DNA from: Nageia nagi | Taxonomy: Eukaryota; Pinophyta | NCBI GenBank assembly: GCA_050084985.1 | Contig: JBITNC010000001.1 | Location: 118,482,001 to 118,546,000 of the forward strand | Reading direction: 5' to 3' | DNA: 64,000 bases | In this document: piece after piece, positions 23,861-34,545 of the stretch | Layout: each line of letters begins with the position of its first letter | How positions within the stretch are numbered: position 1 is the stretch's first letter | Made by a program: the position numbers and the translations under genes | Notes under the pieces: generated by a model | What the model was told of the DNA's origin: nothing | Database searches by the model: none | Seen by the model: only the letters and a program-made list of their open reading frames with translations

Positions 23861-24317
23861 TGTTAGAATTTGTAATGAAATATTGTGAATATCTAAACTC
23901 CTTGTAAATTCAATTAATCACTTAAAGGATATGTAGATACCTTAAGGGATTAATTGAATTCTTTATTATGTAGACTTTGACTTTACCATGTGGTTAGTTG
24001 GTAGGTTAAAGTTAGGTGATACATTTATTGTAACCCTAACCTTACCCTTGGGTTAAAGGGAGGTTAGGGAGGTGCTCTCAAGATATAAATAGAGGGCCTC
24101 TCCTCTTGTAACATAACTAAGTTTTTGGAGTAAGATTACTCTACTAGTTGTGTAGGAGAGGAAGAGAATTGTTGTAAGAGGTGCATAGATTGAGAATTGA
24201 GAACTAGTTGTGGATGTACTCCCAAGGAGGGAGGAACCACATTATATGTGTGTTATCTTGAATGGTTGAGTTTCCTAGTCTTGGACCTTGAGGATTAGTT
24301 TAGGTCTAAATCCTTCA
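23861..24317 (+). repeat. Copia-1 3' LTR
   Basis: 457 bp, same ends as the 5' LTR, followed by TSD ATCTT. Observed differences from the 5' LTR: A/G in ATTATGAAT, A/G in CTTATAAAT, A/C in GATAACTT, C/A before TATAAATAG, A/G in GGAGAGAGG and A/G in TATATATG. Confidence 0.95.
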
Positions 24318-24640
24318 ATCTTTAGGGTTGCTAGTGGTGTTAGAGGTGGGGAATTGCTAGTTTGAGAGGATGGTTTATGTGTTATTTTCCTTCTAAATTC
24401 ATCCTCTTTGGTTTAAAAAAATTCTCCAATCCTATATATTTTTTCATGTTCAAGCTTATGAACCAATTCTAACATAAACACTAGTTATTGTTCCTCATTA
24501 GCCTTTTGAAAATAATTAATTTCTTGAGCATCTAAAATAGCATCAACTTTTATTTTATGCTTTACTTTGGACCAACCATGGTTATGCTTATAACATTATT
24601 AATTAATGTAGAGAGTTGTTTAGTAATATCTGATACAATC
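24318..24640 (-). pseudogene. Continuation of interrupted gag-like ORF
   Basis: Minus-strand frame from ~24600 to 24318 gives a helical, acidic segment (VDAILDAQEINYFQKANEE, then HKLEHEKIYRIGEFF) that joins the 14900-15519 remnant across the copia-1 site. No hallmark motif lies in this part. The identification rests on the zinc-like motif on the other side. Confidence 0.4.
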
Positions 24641-25915
24641 TCGTCATTAAGCAACCTATCCTTAACTTTTTTATTATTATAAATTTTAGGAAGCGTACCT
24701 AGATTATGATCTACCAAATATTAATATTTAGCTTTGCTTTCTTCATTGACATCTTTGATGATTACCTCTTTCTAAGTTTCAATATCCTCTACTTACACAC
24801 TATTAGCAGTGTGTGTATAGTCTATGCGATTAGCAGTATTCTTCTTAGGAATACAAGCTATCTATTTTTTAGATCCTACATTTTCATAAGGAAACAAACT
24901 AGATCCAAGGATTATGACATTATCAAATCTACTTCTAACAACTCATAATTTGTTAAGATATCTATAATCTCTTCAAAATTGTTAGTAAAATAATACTCAA
25001 AATTTTCTTTATTAGATAGATATTCTTTTATTGATCTAACATGGCTAGGAATTCTATCTAATTCTTAAATTTCAACATCACTATTAGATGTATCACCATG
25101 GCTTCCTAAACTTACATTATTAAAATCATAATTAGTAAATGACATATTAATCTTATTAGGAGTTCTTCAATAATAATCAATTTTCTGCTAGAAATTGTAG
25201 ATTCAATGTCATCATTCTCATTAGTGTTCATTATATCATTTATATCAGGTTCTTACATAGGTAAATCAAGATTAACCCTAACACTTCTCCTAATCTCATT
25301 AAAATATATTTACTTCTAAAAGCCCTATGTTGTTCTTCATTCAGATTCATCTTTGAAATATATCAAAACAAATTACAGTTTTATTATTTTCTCTAGCTCT
25401 ATCACACTAAGAACCTTGGATAAGGGAAGAGAATAACATAAATGGATTCATATCTCCTATAAAGAGATGCCCTAAGAAAATAATCTAGGTGTGTAAGAAT
25501 GTTGGGTTCACTAAAATGTAGTCTATAAATTATGCAAAATATAGATATACATAATAAATAAATATATCTACAATATAAGAAGAATAGATATATACACTAT
25601 ATTAGATACAACAAATATACATGAAACACATGAACTTGAAATGAAGTGTATGTACAATCCTCAAAAGAAAATGGTAATGAATCTCTAAAGAATTGGTATC
25701 GAATTCATGATGAGTTTGTAATGGATCTTCATGTACATGAATCAACAACTTGACCATCAAAATCTAGAACCCTCAATCTAGAATATGCAAACTATTAGCA
25801 ATGTGGAACAAGTAGAATTATGATTTGTGCCAATGATGGAAAGTTTCAAAGCTCAGAGTATAACAATTTCTTATAATAGGTGGCATCAAAAGATACCATA
25901 TCTTGATGACGATTG
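24641..25915. other. AT-rich old sequence, probably remnant of the same element
   Basis: It may be the upstream part of the minus-strand gag-like element, but no clear protein motif remains. Tandem or terminal repeats were not seen. Confidence 0.4.
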
Positions 25916-26225
25916 TGGTAGATAACCACTTATCAAAGATCTTATCATATCAAAGAGTTTTGATCTATGAAGGTCAAGCTATTCCACTCACATATATAGC
26001 CTATAAGGACATAAAAAAGATTGAATGTGACCTCTAATAATAATATAATCATTGTTATATTCAATATACTTTGAAACATGAACCATGATAAATGATATAA
26101 CATTTAATATAACACATAGCATAACTTTTTAATATCAACTTTATCTTAACATATGTAATATTGCAATAGATCATTTAGCAAGTATAAATATGATTTATTA
26201 AATAAATAATAAATAATTTTTAAGA
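25916..26225. repeat. Dispersed repeat, partner at 9479-9775
   Basis: Collinear shared words as described for the partner. This copy has an extra ~25 bp (near 26065) between the ATTGTTAT and AAATGATAT blocks. Confidence 0.65.
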
Positions 26226-27259
26226 ATCTAGAATTATGATATATGTTTCAACATGATGTTTACCTAATGATTTATGATCATGCAGAGTTGTTGTAGAGTG
26301 AATGATGTTAACAACAATACCATTTTAAATGGTATGCAAATGATATATCTACTTTAGATGATAGGAATGATCATAGAGAATTCATATCTACAATCCATGA
26401 TATATAGGAATGAAAAATGGAATATTCCTTTCACATTTCACAACAGAAAAATTATATAAATAATTATTACACACACATATTATAAACCTTTTAAACATTC
26501 CAACCATGTTCACCCTTTGAAAAGATAAAATATGAAGAAATAAAAAATGAATGTCATGTAATATTCCTTTAACATTTCACATGCATAGTCAACTCATGGT
26601 GTTCATTCAATAAATATAAGTTTCAATTTTATTAAACTAAACTATGGTAATTGAATGATAGTTATGTATGATGATTCATCCTAGGTATACACAATATGTA
26701 TCACTTGTACTATTGGATCTTTGGTAGCACTATAGACCGAACTCTTCACTAAAGAATTTTCAAAATTTAATTTTGGACACTAATTAAATATGTAAACGTT
26801 GCTCAATCCGGTCCAAACAAACTCTTGGTATTTTAACAAGAAGTAGTGGAAATATGTCCATCAATCTATAAGAAATTTATATATAGAATTTAGGCCCAAA
26901 TGATAGATGCAAACATAGGCATAGAGTAATAAAATGAATTTAAACAAAACATAATCAAGATTTCTCTACTCTTTTATATCAAAGTATTAGATTACTTTAA
27001 GCCCTTTCTAACATTTTAACATTGTTGTTCATTGACTCACTTCTATTTCCTTTAGGTATTTTTCCTCATATCATTGAGTTTTTTCATCTTCTTTAGTTCC
27101 ATGGTCTACAATTATACAAATTTCTTGAAATAGTTCAATAGCTTTACTCCATAGTATTAATAAGGCTTTCACAAATGTTCCGTCAATATACAAAAGTGAT
27201 CAACAATAGTGTTTATTTGTATAATATTCAATAACAACACTCTCTAAAAATAACAAAGG
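26226..27259. other. AT-rich spacer, nothing recognised
   Basis: No supported gene. A weak minus-strand frame at 27190-27080 (DGTFVKALLILWSKAIELFQ) may be a further exon of the unrecognised gene to the right. Confidence 0.4.
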
Positions 27260-28480
27260 AAACATAGTTTTTCTTTGGCTGAAAACCTGGACCATATCTT
27301 TTTCGAGACTCTAGATATCACATACTTTATATCACCCATAATCTCCATAGGAACATTCTTTGTATTGAAAAGATGGAATCGGTTTACTTCCCTCTCAACA
27401 ATATCCCTTGCAATAATGTAGTAGGTAAACTTGGTTGTAGTAAGTAGACAGTCAACGCGTACTCAATTTTCTTCACAACTCACATAATGGTTCTGAGGGA
27501 GTCATAACAAGCCAAAATGCAATTGCCTACTGTTTTATATGCTGGCAGAGGCAAATATATATCGTCAGCCTTTACATCACGCAACACAACTATTGTATTT
27601 GGAACGTACCCTACTACCTATATCTTTCTCGATAATTTTCCATATATCTCCTAATTTTGTGGTGTGATTTGTCTGCTACATGGAGTGATTTGTCTGCTAC
27701 ATGGAAAACGTGTGCCCTACGAACACAATAAAAGTGTTTGCGATGTGTCTGACAAAAATGCCATTGAGGTGCAGTTGCCTGGATTGCAACGGGTGAGTGA
27801 ATTCGAAGTGTAGAGTGTAGAATGTATTTAGTCAAATTTGCGTTGCGTGCTATTCCAATTCATCAATAGGAGTCATACACCTATTATTTTGGTGGGTAAG
27901 TAAGGATATTATATGAATGTATAAACGCAATAAACAAAAGTTTATCAAAAGAAAAGGAGAGGAGATGCGACCTCTTGGCCTCTATTATACCTTGATTTGA
28001 TTGCAGAGACTGATTGCAATGCAACAGTGATCTATTTCTACCTCTAATAATATATAATTCCAATTATAGGGTTGAATGTAACGTGCAGAGGATTCATTTT
28101 CAAAATACTACAGCAACAAGACATATGGCCTTAGGGTCATCTAATTTTACCCTTATTAATATAATATTTCGATTAAAGAGAGAGTGAAAAAGATTTCTTA
28201 CACGAAATGAATGATAAACTTCAAATGTAGGCAACAAAAATAACTCATCAACATCTTTTAAAAATCGAATTCGAGATTTCTTCAAAATAAATAGGCATCC
28301 ATCAATATCAAATAGAACTCAAAGCGAAAACAGGGGAAAAGGAATGTGGCTTACTTGGCCACAAATCGAATCAACAAAAGACTGCCCACAAATTTCTCCC
28401 CAAAGCCCTTCTCCAATCTCCATCAGAGAAAAACCTTGCCTATTTATATATTGAAGGAGCCAGATAAAACATATTGAATC
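27260..28480 (-). pseudogene. Unrecognised minus-strand plant gene remnant (exon-like pieces)
   Basis: GC content rises and coding-like segments appear on the minus strand. One is a possible first exon (ATG near 28423: MEIGEGLWGEICGQSFVDSI) with a TATA-like tatataaatagg ~20-30 bp upstream and a GTAAGC donor after it. Another, near 27603-27480, reads VPNTIVVLRDVKADDIYLPL then PAYKTVGNCILACYDSLRTI. A third, near 27470-27300, reads KKIEYALTVYLLQPSLPTTL with a VNRFHLFNTKNVPMEIMGDI piece in another frame. I do not recognise the family. Frame breaks suggest a pseudogene. A direct 21-bp duplication lies at 27665-27706. Confidence 0.4.
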
Positions 28481-28845
28481 AAATACTTTTAGGTTCAAAA
28501 ATTAAATGTATACTTATCTTTGATCTAGATTAAATTTTTCCCTCATAAATGAATCCTGGTTTTAAGAGAAACGGTGAGCATTTACTAAAAATAGCCATAG
28601 ACAAAAACCATCGGACAACATCCTCCAAAACATTCTCTTTCCAGTTGCATGTTAACCTGTTAAGGGGTGGCCTACGGAGGAACACGTGCTCACATTCCAA
28701 GATTTTTCTATATGCTGGGGATTTAAAACTTAATTGACAATTCGATGTTATATGATGTGCTCCAAGCCTCCATGGTTTCTTTGGAAGTTTAATATGTAAC
28801 ATAGTCATTAGTATTTGCCTTTGTATTTCAAATCGTTTCTAATCA

Positions 28846-28856
28846 TTATATATATA

Positions 28857-28922
<66 letters not shown>
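28846..28922. repeat. (TA)n microsatellite
   Basis: About 77 bp of nearly pure TA dinucleotides with one TATTAT interruption near 28861. Confidence 0.97.
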
Positions 28923-28925
<3 letters not shown>

Positions 28926-29479
28926 ATTGTAATGTAGTGACAAATTTATGTTATAAAATTGCATTATATATGGAAGGTTCATGATATTTCTTTATGATGG
29001 GTGAAATGGGTTGAAGTGTTATTATGAGTATGACATTTACCAATACTGGTATTGCTAAAATGGAATACTTAGATAGAAAATGTGTAGATAAGAATTATTG
29101 ATATAATCTTTTATATATTAAAAAAAGTTGAAATGAATTAACGGATAGGGGAGTTGGAGTGGTGGGTAGTTCAAAGCTCTCAAATACGGGAGGTTCAGGT
29201 TAGAAACTCTCTACCCATAAAAGTTGAAACATACCCAAAATCCTATCAAGGCTAGGATCATGCCGCATTCATGGATGCACTCTACCAGGGGATAAAACTC
29301 TAAAAATAATTGGTATTGCCATATCTAACAATTTTTAAGCAATCATTCTTTGAAATCATCTAAGCTTTTATCAAATAAAATAAATTTTAAAAAAAAATTA
29401 TTCAAAACCCAAAAATTATTTCTACAAAAGTTATTACACGAATGAGAAGCTATCAAATTTAAAAATATTTATTGATACA
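28923..29479. other. Spacer, possibly LINE 3' untranslated region
   Basis: Non-coding. 29140-29300 has higher GC and, on the minus strand, could be the LINE 3' end. No poly(A) or target duplication was found to fix the end. Confidence 0.35.
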
Positions 29480-31268
29480 AATATGAGCGACCTGAATGCA
29501 TCTCCTAGTCTAATGAAGAGGGAGTGGATGCTCCTCTTGGTACCTCAAATGAGACCCCTCTAGAGAAGAGGCTCTAAAAAAGGATGTGATCTGTTTCTTC
29601 TCCTTGGGTTGTTGTGTGCATGCTAAGAAGTGCTTTTAAAGAAGAAAGGTCTCCCAAAAGTGTAGGGTAAGGCAACGTTGATCTGGATAAAAGGTGGCTA
29701 GTGAACTATGTGCATCCTAAAAAAGGCAATGGTAGCAACCTCTAATCTTGTAGTAGACTAAGAATCTAAAAGTAAAATGCTCCTTATATTTGATCTCCCA
29801 CTGATATAGATGATAGACTCTCAAGTCCCTAGATAAGTGATGATTTGTTTCCACATGTAGTTGGTGTGAGTAGACTCTAAATTGACTAAGGATCATTCTC
29901 AATCCTAATGGAAGGTGGAAACTAGTATAACCTAAAGGAGTAATCAATCCCTCAATTCAAAGAAAATGCTATGCATAATAGTCTAACTTGGGCATCAAAG
30001 GTTGAGGGGGGAATACCAAGGTGGAATTGATGAAGTTCGTATAGATCAACTCTCAAATTGATGGCAAAGGACTATCTAGTGAGAAACCAAACCTCTGAAG
30101 CATCTCAATGACCTTAGTGAACCAATAACATCTACAACCCTTGGATGCCAGTTCGATCGAAGAGGCTAAGGCTCTAGTGAAAAGTCAGACTAACACATGA
30201 CTCTACTTTAAAGAACTTAGTAAATGTTGAAGGTACTATAAAAAGAGTATCATGGAGGCTACTATCCCAATCTAGAGAGGTTGAAATCTAAATTCTTCAA
30301 GTATGATATGGTGATGGAACTGATCTCTTGCACCAAAAAAATGGGAGAGGAAAGGGACTAAAATCCTCTTAATCATGATCCAATCTACTTCTCTCAGATT
30401 GGTTCCCTAAGTCTCTATTCCATACAAGATTATGTGTGTGAAAAGAGTCTAGAATAACTTGGATTGGATTTCCTAGAAATTAAGCTGAATGCACTATTGC
30501 TCCAATGTAGAAACTATTATGTACCTGCATCAAACTTGAGGTGGAGTTGCAATCCTCATGGAGAACCTAGGTCCTATAAATAGGACTCCCAAATATGTGT
30601 AGGAGGAGGTGGTATCGATGAGGCTACCATAGAAAGAGATCTATGTTTGATCTAAGGTGGCTTTTGAAATAATGAAATCCATTACCTTAGTCTTACTAAA
30701 GTTTAATTCAAGTCCTTTTTTACTGCTAAAAGTGTCCAAAGCATCAACTAAGCTCTGAATACCTCCAACTACATGTGATATCAAAATAATATTATTGACA
30801 AAGAGCAAGAGTGGGACTTGACTACCATGAAGGAGGCCACCCACCTTTGCTCATGTAGTCTATAAGATGAAGGACTCCAACTCATCAATGAAAAGGCCAA
30901 ATAAAGTCGAGGATAGAGGGTAGCCCAACTTCACAAGTACGAACATGAGTTGTAAGTGTTTCATATAAATTCATAATGGCTAAGATCCCTAGCTCTGGCA
31001 CCCCCAATCATTGAATATGGTCCAAGACTCTATGTCTAGGAACCATGTTGAAGGCCTTTCAAAAGTCTACAAAGCAATAGAATATTGCTGATTTTTGGAA
31101 TCAAGCTTCCTCAATAATCACCCTAATGGTCAAGATGTGGTCTAAGGTGCAATGATCTCTAAGGAATCTTGCCTGTCCACTAGCTCTAAACCCTCTCTCA
31201 TAATTAATGCGAAATAGATATACCTTAATAACCATGGCATAGAGCTTGGTTAAGGTGTGATCGATCAT
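29480..31268 (-). pseudogene. LINE (L1-type) reverse transcriptase, C-terminal part
   Basis: The minus strand from 31268 reads MIDHTLTKLYAMVIKVYLFR, RASGQARFLRDHCTLDHIL, CFVDF..AFNMVPRHRVLDHI, VGLPSILDFIWPFH and LLLFVNNIILIS (near 30800). The last is the active site, normally FADD, here mutated. GLELNFSKTKVMDF follows (30700). The C-terminal zinc-like end is visible at 29947-29717 (LSQFRVYSHQLHVE ... YYKIRGCYHCLF). These are plant L1 RT blocks in order. Stops and shifts are frequent. It joins 32769-33330 in frame when the intervening insertion is removed. Confidence 0.85.
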
Positions 31269-31269
31269 A

Positions 31270-31474
31270 ATTACGCCGAGAGGCGTAACTACAGCTGCAG
31301 CATGGGGTGGAGTGGGGGAGTAAAATGTCGCATGTGAGTCCGTCCGTTAAACAATTGGCGGGAAAATAATTTTTTTAAAATTAAAATTATATAGCCGACT
31401 GAAATATTAAAAGACACATCTTTTCAAAAATTATTATATAAATGAAAGGAAGAATATCAAACATCATAAAAATT
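31270..31474. promoter_or_regulatory. GC-rich 5' segment with E2F-like site
   Basis: TTGGCGGGAAAA at 31355-31366 matches the E2F consensus. The first ~100 bp are GC-rich, including a GCTGCAGCATGGGG stretch, unlike the AT-rich surroundings. It may be promoter DNA captured with the kinase. Function is inference. Confidence 0.3.
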
Positions 31475-31505
31475 GATCTCCTGGATACATCAAATCCTCC
31501 AACAT
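31475..31505 (+). other. Templated chimera of two kinase pieces
   Basis: 31475-31490 is identical to 32058-32073, and 31487-31505 is identical to 31944-31962. The two copied pieces overlap by the 4 bp ACAT. So 31 bp just before the kinase exon were copied from two downstream places of the same kinase. Confidence 0.85.
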
Positions 31506-32410
31506 CGTTGAAGGAGTTTTCGCGGATAAGACTCTGCGCAGTAAAACTCATCAGAAACAGCGAACGCCTGCGCGCCAGATCTTCCGGCAATAATTGTTTG
31601 CATTGTCGCGAACACATGACGCTGATAACTTCGTCCATTATCGGATACTGTGACGATAGAGGTAATTATATATCCTCAATAAAATCCTTTGAAAACCTAA
31701 GGATTAGTTTGCTCTCAGATGAATCCGCTTCTTTCCTTGTTTTAAATTATTTTTATTTTTTTGTGAACAGAGGAGGGAGTCCTGGTGCTTGAATACTTGC
31801 AAATGGAAACTTGCACGACCTAATTCATGAAGAGACCTCCGACGAACTTCTTCCATGGCCCCGCAGTATTCGCATAGCATATCAGATTACGTCCGCGTTG
31901 AAACATCTTCATGAGGTTTGCGATCCTCCAATCATTCACTGCGACATCAAATCCTCCAACATTCTTCTGGACGACAACTTCAATGCGAAGCTCTGCGACT
32001 TCGGATTCTCCAAAACGGGTGGTATAAATTATCTTTCCAAGAATGATTGTTTGATGGGATCTCCTGGATACATGGACCCTCACTGTTTACGGAGTGGGAT
32101 AGTGTGTGCGAAGAACGATGTGTATGGTGTCGGGGTTATACTGTTGGAGCTCTTGACAGGCATGGAGGCCTTCTGCGGCGAGAATAGAGAGCTTCTAGCT
32201 GTGTTTGCTTCACCATATTTAAAGAACCCAACGAAAGTAACTGAAATAATTGATCCCAAATTGAGTTGTGCCACTGACTGTAGAGAGGTTGAGTCCATGG
32301 ATTCCATAGCCGCGCTGTGTATAAACGTGGAGCCCCAGTCGAGACCCACAGTAAGTGAAATAATGAGCTTGATGAACGAAACACTTAATATTAAAGAGAA
32401 GTTTCTGTAA
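31506..32410 (+). pseudogene. Receptor-like Ser/Thr kinase fragment with intron
   Basis: Exon 1 (to 31661) holds a VEGVF start, VKLIRNSERL and IIGYCDDR; several shifts are likely in it. A 109-bp intron (GT at 31662, AG at 31770) is retained. Exon 2 begins EEGVLVLEYLQ, has a one-base deletion near 31800, then continues NGNLHDLIHEE. The open part (31811-32410) holds the catalytic loop IIHCDIKSSNILL (HCD, non-RD type), CDFGFSK, GSPGYMDP (the usual Glu is His), DVYGVGVILLELLTG and the final RPTVSEIM block, then TAA. It resembles the cytosolic domain of plant WAK-like/RLCK proteins that phosphorylate signalling partners. The extracellular part is absent. A gene fragment, not a working kinase. Confidence 0.85.
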
Positions 32411-32611
32411 AATTTTCTGTCTTCTACTTCATCATATATAGTAACTTTGTAAAACTTAAGAAAACTGTAAAGTACAAATATAAGATGGAGAGTCATCAAA
32501 CGGAAACGGAACATTCCTTATATACTGTTTAACAGTGTCGTTATTAAAACAATAGATGTAGACGAGAAAATTCTTCCGCTTCTGTTCACAAAAAAATAAA
32601 AATAATTTAAA

Positions 32612-32770
32612 ACTAGCTTTGATATAAACCCCTTATATATCAAATAACGCCGAGAGATATCATTTCGAGGTGCCTATCTCATTTCTTGGTATTGCTATAT
32701 TCAAGATAGGCACCTCGAAATGATATCTCTTGGCGTTTTTTGATATATAAGGGGTTATATCAAAGCTAGT
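32612..32770. repeat. Large near-perfect palindrome
   Basis: Arms 32612-32679 and 32704-32770 are reverse complements over ~67 bp, with about two mismatches and one indel. The loop is 24 bp. TA flanks the outer ends (32614, 32767). It could be a foldback MITE or the terminus of the 1.5-kb insertion. Confidence 0.92.
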
Positions 32771-33330
32771 AGTACTATAGTTGCTGGGAACATTGGGGTA
32801 ATTGGATTTAAAAATGGGGTGGATGATGTTAGAGTTACAAGAGGAGGGAAAACCCAAGCAAATAGCTTTGTTGAAAAGCGTAGAGAGGTAGTGAGGGAGA
32901 GTGGATTTGGCATTCTTAAGGAATTTAACTTGGAGGTTCTTGATATCTGAGGCTTTTTCAAAGTTCAACTTGTGGATGGAAATGTGAATGAGATGTGGAG
33001 TGAAGAAATCTGATCAGGAAGGTCAGGCAAAGCAGATGGGCAGGTCATGATTAATAATGGTGTAAAGGTGGGAGGTGTACTACTTCCACTCATGAAGAGA
33101 GATAGAGCTAGTGATATGTTTCCTAGGAAGGAAGGAGCGCCAAAATATTTTTTGATTGGAATAGAGGGAAGAGATGACCTCTAACCTTCTTTGAGCTAAG
33201 AAACGATGTTTCATAATCCAAAGGAGGCATCGATAATCTCATGGAGGGAGATGGTGGAGGAGGACTATGGATCGAAGGGTATGGAATGAAGAAGATGGTC
33301 ATGGGACATCTTACATTCTGGATCAAACTT
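32769..33330 (-). pseudogene. LINE reverse transcriptase, N-terminal part
   Basis: The minus strand gives SISLHEW-like text, then EKASDIKNLQVKFLKNAKST, YLSTLFNKAICLGFPSS, SNIIHPIFKSNYPNVPSNY, the standard start of the plant L1 RT domain. It continues to the insertion at 32768. Upstream of ~33330 the endonuclease half is missing or unreadable. Confidence 0.8.
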
Positions 33331-34229
33331 GAGGTTCAGTGGGCAAAACCAGGAGGACAAAGACGGAATGGGGAGCTAACTTTGTATGGAAAGACTAATT
33401 TGCATTTTCTAATAAACAATGATTGATTTAATAATTTTTCAACAACTTATGATAATATTAAACTTGTAAGTTCTTTTAAATTCCATAAAAATGATTGTAA
33501 GATCACTGTTTATTATATTTTGATGATGAATTTATTATTTTCATAAAAGCAAATTGATTTAAACTGTTTACTATTCTTGAACATTTCAGTTTTCCATCTG
33601 TTATCACTATAATTAAGTGACATTTTAATCCTTCACATCCTAACAGATATTAAATCCTTCACATTTCAATGTATCATTAGGTTACACTTACAGCTAACAG
33701 AACTTTAAATACACAATCCCAGAATCTAGACACCCCACAATCATTTTAGTTAAGCTTCTCATTTATATTTTTCTATACTTGAAATAAACCCACTGTCTTT
33801 GCTGCTGTCATTGTTAAAGAAATAATAAAATAAAGTGATCCAAGGTGCCCACCACCCTCTGTAGCGTCTAATGTGTTTGCAGGATGATTGATTGAAAGCC
33901 ACATCGCGTGGAATAAAATCAATTTTAGAAGGTAATATACTTTCAAAACCGAAGGTAGTCGTTCTTTTAAAACAGAGTTCTCTTGAGCGGCAATATCTGT
34001 CTTACAAATATTACATACGATAATTGTAGTATACATTCACAAGTAGATTCCCGGCACTTGATGTCGTTGGTGCTGCTGTTCAAGTAACATATTTGTACCT
34101 AGTTACACTGGAATCAAATAAAGATAGATTACTAAGTTTTCCCATATATATACAGCTTTGTACGATCTGTATGTCAGAACAAATTGTGAAAACACCCTTT
34201 ACTGTCAAAAAACATTATATACAAATATT
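33331..34229. other. AT-rich spacer; possible minus-strand exon near 33990
   Basis: Mostly nothing. On the minus strand, 34010-33870 is open and moderately coding-like (DIAAQENSVLKERLPSVLKV) and could belong with 34230-34545, but no family was recognised. Confidence 0.35.
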
Positions 34230-34545
34230 TTGATGTTGCAGGTTGACTGAAGCATATCCAGTAACAGGATGATGAATATCTCAAGGCGAACGAAGGTGCT
34301 CGAGGGCCTTGCTAGCTTGAATTTGATTCCTTATTTCGACCACGGCAATATTTATATAGTGCAAGTTGCATCTTCATAATACTACTTGGTAGTTTCCGAA
34401 TTTATCCTAAGCAAGAATCATTCTCTGCTGGTTTCTGAATTGAAATATTCGAAGCCACAGCAACCAATTTTGGGCCGATCAGAAGCAATAGTGGAGAGAA
34501 GCGGGGCAATCTCATCCACATAAAAGCTGAAAAAAATAACACGTC
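34230..34545 (-). pseudogene. Exon-like minus-strand segments, family not recognised
   Basis: A pyrimidine run ending in AG (minus strand near 34530) is followed by FYVDEIAPLLSTIASDRPKI then GCCGFEYFNSETSRE. Farther on, 34345-34285 reads IAVVEIRNQIQASKALEHLR. Both look like real plant exons with normal GC, unlike the repeats around them. I cannot name the protein. Whether they belong to a live gene is unclear, because no full ORF is seen. Confidence 0.35.

Larger units (their letters stand above)
15520..24317 (+). mobile_element. Copia-1: complete-ended Ty1/copia element with recent LTRs
   Basis: An 8798-bp element with 457-bp LTRs, a 5-bp target duplication ATCTT (15515-15519 and 24318-24322), a PBS complementary to initiator Met-tRNA and a polypurine tract. 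The LTRs differ at about 6 of 457 sites by eye (~1.3%), so insertion was recent. The order gag, protease, integrase, RT, RNase H is copia type. Pol is broken by several stops and frameshifts. A ~3.1-kb leader before gag is unusual and holds PPR-like sequence. A and B (46-64 kb) and the LTR at 3054 belong to the same or a close family. Confidence 0.93.
31270..32766. mobile_element. 1.5-kb insertion in LINE carrying a kinase pseudogene
   Basis: Removing this stretch restores the LINE frame exactly at the NYRT-I-IGHT block, so it is an insertion. TA is present at both borders (31268-31269 and 32767-32768), which would fit a TA target duplication. The left tip forms a small hairpin (TTACGCC-GAGA-GGCGTAA, 31271-31288). 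The right end is a ~155-bp palindrome. ACGCCGAGAG occurs near both ends (31273, 32647). The cargo is a plus-strand receptor-kinase gene piece with an intron. No transposase is present. The class of element is not known to me. Confidence 0.7.

Noticed and set aside
28846-28922. Functional regulatory palindrome in the TA run
   Set aside because: Any TA microsatellite is self-complementary; nothing else supports a role.
31387-31638. Minus-strand ORFs over the kinase pseudogene (also 31820-32514)
   Set aside because: Shadows of the kinase reading frame on the plus strand, where all kinase motifs lie.
31262-32769. Kinase insertion as a classical Helitron (TC...CTAG)
   Set aside because: Using those ends shortens the LINE frame by two codons compared with the family; the TA-bordered ends restore it exactly.
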